Below the pieces are notes generated by a model. The model was not told the origin of the DNA, did not search any database, and worked only from the letters and a program-made list of their open reading frames with translations. Below, one piece after another: positions 41,544 through 45,314 of a stretch of DNA of 45,314 nt. Position 1 is the stretch's first letter, and each line of letters begins with the position of its first letter. The stretch comes from an uncultured Clostridia bacterium (GTDB lineage: Bacteria; Bacillota; Clostridia; Saccharofermentanales; Saccharofermentanaceae), in the NCBI GenBank assembly GCA_947303185.1, contig CAMYXF010000015.1, positions 1-45,314 of the forward strand. The letters run 5' to 3'. A program made the translations under genes and the position numbers.

Positions 41544-41580
41544 ATCATGACTAAAAATATCATTTTTTAGGAGATTTTTA

Positions 41581-42897
41581 ATGGCTAATTCTAAGAACGG
41601 CAACTACGGCGGCGACTCAAGAGAAGTCTTGAGCTGCTCATTCTGCGGTAAATCCGAATATGAGGTACCGAGACTTTTCTCCGGTGTTAACTGCTATATC
41701 TGCATCGACTGTATCAGAACTGCATATGGCATCGTTGCTGAAGAAGAGAAGGTCAACAAGAAGCGTAAGATGCGCAGCATCAAGCCTAAGAAGCTTGTTA
41801 CACCTCATGAAATCAAGGAGAAGCTTGATTCTTATGTAATCGGTCAGGATGATGCGAAGATCGCACTTTCTGTTGCCGTATATAACCACTACAAGAGAGT
41901 TTATTCAGATCTTCCCGCTGATGATACTGAAATCTCCAAGAGCAATATACTTTTGCTCGGACCTACAGGTTCAGGTAAGACACTTCTTGCCCAGACACTT
42001 GCAAGGATCCTCAATGTTCCTTTTGCAGTAGCTGATGCCACAAGCCTTACACAGGCAGGTTACGTCGGTGAAGACGTAGAGAACATTCTCCTCAAGCTCA
42101 TTATCGCAGCTGATTACGATATCGAGAGAGCACAGACGGGTATCGTTTATATCGATGAGATCGATAAGATCACAAAGAAGTCCGAGAACGTTTCCATCAC
42201 ACGTGACGTATCCGGTGAGGGCGTTCAGCAGGCATTGCTCAAGATCCTTGAGAGCACAGTAGCAAATGTTCCCCCGAAGGGCGGCAGAAAGCATCCTAAC
42301 GAAGAGTGCATCAAGATCGATACCACTAACATCCTTTTCATCGTAGGCGGCGCTTTCGACGGTTTGGATGAGATCATCGCACAGAGAGTAGAGCAGAAGC
42401 AGTACGGCTTCGGTGCTGAAGTACAGTCCAAGAAGGACAGAAACAGCGGTTTCTATTTCCACGATGTTAAGCCTGATGACCTTATGAAGTTCGGTCTTAT
42501 CCCTGAGTTCATCGGACGTCTTCCTGTTACTGTAGCTCTTGATAAGCTTGATGCAGATGCACTTGTAAGAGTTCTTACAGAACCCAGGAACGCAATCATC
42601 AAGCAGTACAAGAAGATGCTCAAGATGGATGACGTTGAACTTGTTTTCGAAGAAGATGCGATCAGAGCAATCGCTGACAGAGCCATCGAGCAGAACACAG
42701 GTGCAAGAGGCCTCAGATCCATCATCGAAGAAGCAATGAGAGATGTTATGTATAACATTCCTTCCGAGAAAGACGTTAAGGAATGCATCATCAAGAAAGA
42801 ATGTATCGTTGAAGGCAAGCAGCCTGTACTTATCTATAAGAACGGTACACAGGAAAAGAGCTTCGGTGAAGCAGGCGCGGCTTTAGGCGTCAGCTGA
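41581..42897 (+). CDS. clpX: ClpX ATPase subunit of Clp protease
   Basis: 438 aa, full length. It unfolds substrates for ClpP. The N-terminal zinc-binding domain has CSFCGKSE and CYICIDCI; the AAA+ domain has [50 protein letters not shown], and the C-terminal sensor [15 protein letters not shown]. clpP, usually just upstream, is not here; dtd precedes it across 127 bp with a promoter-like site, so clpX is transcribed separately. Confidence 0.98.
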   Translation: MANSKNGNYGGDSREVLSCSFCGKSEYEVPRLFSGVNCYICIDCIRTAYGIVAEEEKVNKKRKMRSIKPKKLVTPHEIKEKLDSYVIGQDDAKIALSVAVYNHYKRVYSDLPADDTEISKSNILLLGPTGSGKTLLAQTLARILNVPFAVADATSLTQAGYVGEDVENILLKLIIAADYDIERAQTGIVYIDEIDKITKKSENVSITRDVSGEGVQQALLKILESTVANVPPKGGRKHPNEECIKIDTTNILFIVGGAFDGLDEIIAQRVEQKQYGFGAEVQSKKDRNSGFYFHDVKPDDLMKFGLIPEFIGRLPVTVALDKLDADALVRVLTEPRNAIIKQYKKMLKMDDVELVFEEDAIRAIADRAIEQNTGARGLRSIIEEAMRDVMYNIPSEKDVKECIIKKECIVEGKQPVLIYKNGTQEKSFGEAGAALGVS

Positions 42898-42946
42898 TAA
42901 GCAAATAAACTAACTATCAATTAAATTACTAAGGAGGGCATAAGCT

Positions 42947-43903
42947 ATGGCAGAATCTTATAATCTTTGTCTTGATATCGGCGGTACCAAGGTGCTTGGT
43001 GTTGTATTCAACTCCAAAAAAGAGATCGTGTACAGACTCAAGAAAAAGACAAAAGCTGGCGGAGATTCTTCTGAGAACGTTGAGGAAGTCATCATCAGCG
43101 TGGTCAAAGAGCTTATCAGCTCCTCCGGTATCAAGAAGGGCGATATCCATGCCATCGCAGCAGGTGCTCCCGGTGTCATCAACCAGGAAACAGGTGTCGT
43201 TCTTTTCTCACCTAATCTCCCTTGGAGAAACTACAACATCAGAAAGCCGATCGAAGAAGAGTTCGGCTGCCCGTTTTATATCGGCAACGACGTTAACGTT
43301 GGTGTTCTGGGTGAGTATAAATACGGTGCGGCAAAGGGATACAAGAATGTTGTAGGTCTCTTTGTAGGTACCGGCATGGGCGGCGGTCTCATTCTTGATG
43401 GAGACCTCTTCACAGGCAATAAGTTCAAGGCAGCAGAATACGGCCACATGATCCTTGATCCCGAAGGACCTTTGTGCAACTGCGGACAGAGAGGATGCCT
43501 TGAGGCTTTCTCAAGTAAGCAGGGTATGTCTTCATACATCAGACAGCAGGTTTCCAGAGGTAGAAAGTCAGTAATGGCTGATGCTGTACAGAACGGCGTA
43601 TTCAAGTCTAAGGTTCTTAAGAATGCTTTGGCTGAAGGTGATGCAGTAGCATGTGAAGCTGTAGACCGTGCATGTCACTATCTCGCAATCGCATCCGGCA
43701 ACCTCGTAAATACATTCAGTCCTGATGTTGTCGTGTACGGTGGCGGTGTAATCGAAGCTGTGGGCGATATCTTCATGGAGAAGATCCTTGCAGAAGTAGA
43801 CAAATACTGCATGCCTTCGATTAGAGAAACAGTTGAATTCAAGAAAGCGGCTTTAGGAGATGATTCCATCCTCTATGGTGCGCTCTCAATGATAAAGAAG
43901 TAA
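42947..43903 (+). CDS. glcK: ROK-family glucokinase
   Basis: 318 aa. The ATP motif is LDIGGTKVLGVVF, the sugar-binding segment is AAEYGHM, and the ROK zinc motif is CNCGQRGCLEAF at about residues 177-188. The fit is to Firmicutes glucokinase; with no helix-turn-helix N-terminus it is an enzyme rather than a ROK repressor. It can phosphorylate glucose released from plant polymers. AAGGAGGG lies 7 bp upstream of the ATG. It ends 21 bp before valS. Confidence 0.92.
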   Translation: MAESYNLCLDIGGTKVLGVVFNSKKEIVYRLKKKTKAGGDSSENVEEVIISVVKELISSSGIKKGDIHAIAAGAPGVINQETGVVLFSPNLPWRNYNIRKPIEEEFGCPFYIGNDVNVGVLGEYKYGAAKGYKNVVGLFVGTGMGGGLILDGDLFTGNKFKAAEYGHMILDPEGPLCNCGQRGCLEAFSSKQGMSSYIRQQVSRGRKSVMADAVQNGVFKSKVLKNALAEGDAVACEAVDRACHYLAIASGNLVNTFSPDVVVYGGGVIEAVGDIFMEKILAEVDKYCMPSIRETVEFKKAALGDDSILYGALSMIKK

Positions 43904-43924
43904 GAGAGGATATCAGATTTAGTT

Positions 43925-45314
43925 ATGGCAAGAATTGATTCAATCAGTAAAGCTTTTGATCCGAATGAAGCCGAGAGCAGGCTTTATGAGAAGTGGACAA
44001 GCAGCGGCTATTTTAAGCCTAAGGCAGGCAAGAAGGGAAAGAAGTTCTCTATCGTGATGCCCCCGCCGAACATTACAGGCCAGCTCCACATGGGTCACGC
44101 TTTGGATAATACATTGCAGGATACCCTCACAAGATATAAGAGAATGTCAGGCTACGAGACCCTCTGGGTTCCTGGTACTGACCATGCATCCATCGCTACA
44201 GAGGCTAAGATCGTTGAGCAGATGCGTAAAGAAGGCATCACAAAGGATGATCTCGGACGTGACAAGTTCCTTGAAAGAGCCTGGGCATGGAAAGAGCAGT
44301 ACGGTGGAAGAATCGTTGAGCAGCTCAAGAAGATCGGATCTTCATGCGACTGGTCACATGAGCGTTTCACAATGGACGAAGGCTGCTCTGAAGCAGTTAA
44401 GGAAGTATTCGTTAAGTACTACAATCAGGGTTTGATCTACAGAGGTGAGAGAATCATCAACTGGTGCCCTCACTGCCTTACGTCAATCTCCAATGCTGAG
44501 GTTGATTATGCAGATCAGGCAGGTCACTTCTGGCATCTGAGATATCCTTTCGAAGACGGTTCAGGATATATCGACCTCGCTACTACAAGACCTGAGACTC
44601 TCCTCGGCGATACTGCAGTTGCCGTTAACCCTAAGGATGAGCGTTATAAGGACGTAGTAGGTAAGATGCTCGTTCTGCCTCTTGTCGGCCGTAAGATCCC
44701 TGTTATCGCAGATGATTACGTTGATATCGAATTCGGTACTGGTGCCGTTAAGATCACACCTGCACATGACCCTAACGACTTCGAAGTTGGTCAGCGTCAT
44801 GGTCTTGAGGTAATCACTGTTCTTACAGAAGATGCAAAGATTACTGAAGATTATCCTAAGTATGCCGGAATGGACAGATACGAAGCTCGTGAAGCTATCG
44901 TTAAGGATCTCGAAGAGGGCGGATTCCTCACAGAAATCGAAGACTATTCACATAACGTAGGTACATGCTACAGATGCGGTACTACAATTGAGCCCCGTGT
45001 ATCTCTCCAGTGGTTCGTTAAGATGGAAGAACTTGCTAAGCCCGCCATCGAAAAGGTTAAGGACGGTTCTATCAGATTCGTTCCTGAGAGATTCTCAAAG
45101 AACTACTTCAACTGGATGGAAGACATCAGAGACTGGTGTATCTCCAGACAGCTCTGGTGGGGTCACAGAATCCCTGCATTCTATTGTGACGACTGCGGCG
45201 AGCTCGTAGTTACAAAGGATGAGACATGCACATGCCCTAAGTGCGGCAAGGAGATGCGTCAGGATCCTGATACTCTCGATACATGGTTCTCATCTGCTCT
45301 CTGGCCTTTCTCAA
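43925..45314 (+). CDS. valS: Valyl-tRNA synthetase (5' part, cut by window end)
   Basis: 463 codons are visible and the frame runs off the window. [13 protein letters not shown] gives the class I HIGH-type motif (about 46-58). [19 protein letters not shown] fits Val[19 protein letters not shown] and [18 protein letters not shown] mark the editing domain. Zinc-type CPHC, CYRCG and CDDCG/CPKCG pairs are visible. The 21-bp gap from glcK is far too short for a T-box leader. Ribosome binding site GAGG is rather distant. Confidence 0.95.
   Translation, partial: MARIDSISKAFDPNEAESRLYEKWTSSGYFKPKAGKKGKKFSIVMPPPNITGQLHMGHALDNTLQDTLTRYKRMSGYETLWVPGTDHASIATEAKIVEQMRKEGITKDDLGRDKFLERAWAWKEQYGGRIVEQLKKIGSSCDWSHERFTMDEGCSEAVKEVFVKYYNQGLIYRGERIINWCPHCLTSISNAEVDYADQAGHFWHLRYPFEDGSGYIDLATTRPETLLGDTAVAVNPKDERYKDVVGKMLVLPLVGRKIPVIADDYVDIEFGTGAVKITPAHDPNDFEVGQRHGLEVITVLTEDAKITEDYPKYAGMDRYEAREAIVKDLEEGGFLTEIEDYSHNVGTCYRCGTTIEPRVSLQWFVKMEELAKPAIEKVKDGSIRFVPERFSKNYFNWMEDIRDWCISRQLWWGHRIPAFYCDDCGELVVTKDETCTCPKCGKEMRQDPDTLDTWFSSALWPFS

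Noticed and set aside
43904..43924. T-box leader for valS
   Set aside because: Only 21 bp separate glcK and valS, and no T-box sequence is present.

Overview
The window looks like chromosomal sequence from a fibre-degrading Clostridia-type Firmicute. Evidence: Firmicutes-type gene orders (asp23-amaP-DUF2273-nusB-xseA-xseB-ispA-dxs-nadK-argR-recN; phoH-pgpH-ybeY/era-recO; nifS-thiI), RNase Y and YmdB, a c-di-AMP phosphodiesterase, AGGAGG-type ribosome binding sites with several TTG starts, and cytoplasmic xylan/arabinan hydrolases (GH10, GH51). I see no rRNA, phage, insertion sequence, CRISPR array or cas gene. The genus cannot be fixed from this sequence alone.

Layout. 1-1759: a membrane-anchored PP2C-like protein that has lost its metal ligands. 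1760-2423: a 664-bp gene-free convergent region carrying eight 36-bp hairpin units (10-bp arms, 15-16-bp loop) in two sequence families whose arms co-vary. 2424-5061: aspartate kinase (minus strand), YqeG phosphatase, EF-P. 5151-14076: a long plus-strand block with an envelope-stress trio, NusB, exonuclease VII, isoprenoid genes (IspA, Dxs), NAD kinase, ArgR and RecN. 14082-16324: three minus-strand genes (Lgt-like, P/Q-rich membrane protein, RluA-type pseudouridine synthase). 16345-19187: a strong promoter and rny, then a 391-bp gap with a terminator and a second, unrelated hairpin array (52-bp tandem period), then an AT-richer gene for a PD-(D/E)XK nuclease-like protein that separates rny from ymdB. 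19262-26884: ymdB, lspA, rluD, phoH, pgpH, a fused ybeY-era gene, recO. 26925-33436: cytoplasmic GH10 and GH51 enzymes enclosing a nuclease-helicase, tRNA-Leu(CAG) and a lipoprotein metallopeptidase. 33439-45314: small hypotheticals, NifS/ThiI, an AIR-synthase-like protein, GlyA, RarA, a lipoprotein, Dtd, ClpX, ROK glucokinase and the 5' part of valS.

Most of this is housekeeping: translation and RNA metabolism (EF-P, NusB, RNase Y, pseudouridine synthases, YbeY/Era, ThiI, Dtd, ValS), DNA repair (XseAB, RecN, RecO, RarA), envelope and lipoprotein processing (LspA, Asp23 group, Lgt-like) and precursor supply (LysC, GlyA, Dxs, IspA, NadK). The most unusual material is the pair of intergenic hairpin arrays. 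They share an architecture but not a sequence, and the first shows compensatory base changes. Next in interest are the YbeY-Era fusion, the nuclease-like gene beside the second array, and a helicase gene that appears to be transcribed without a leader from a promoter back to back with that of a tRNA.
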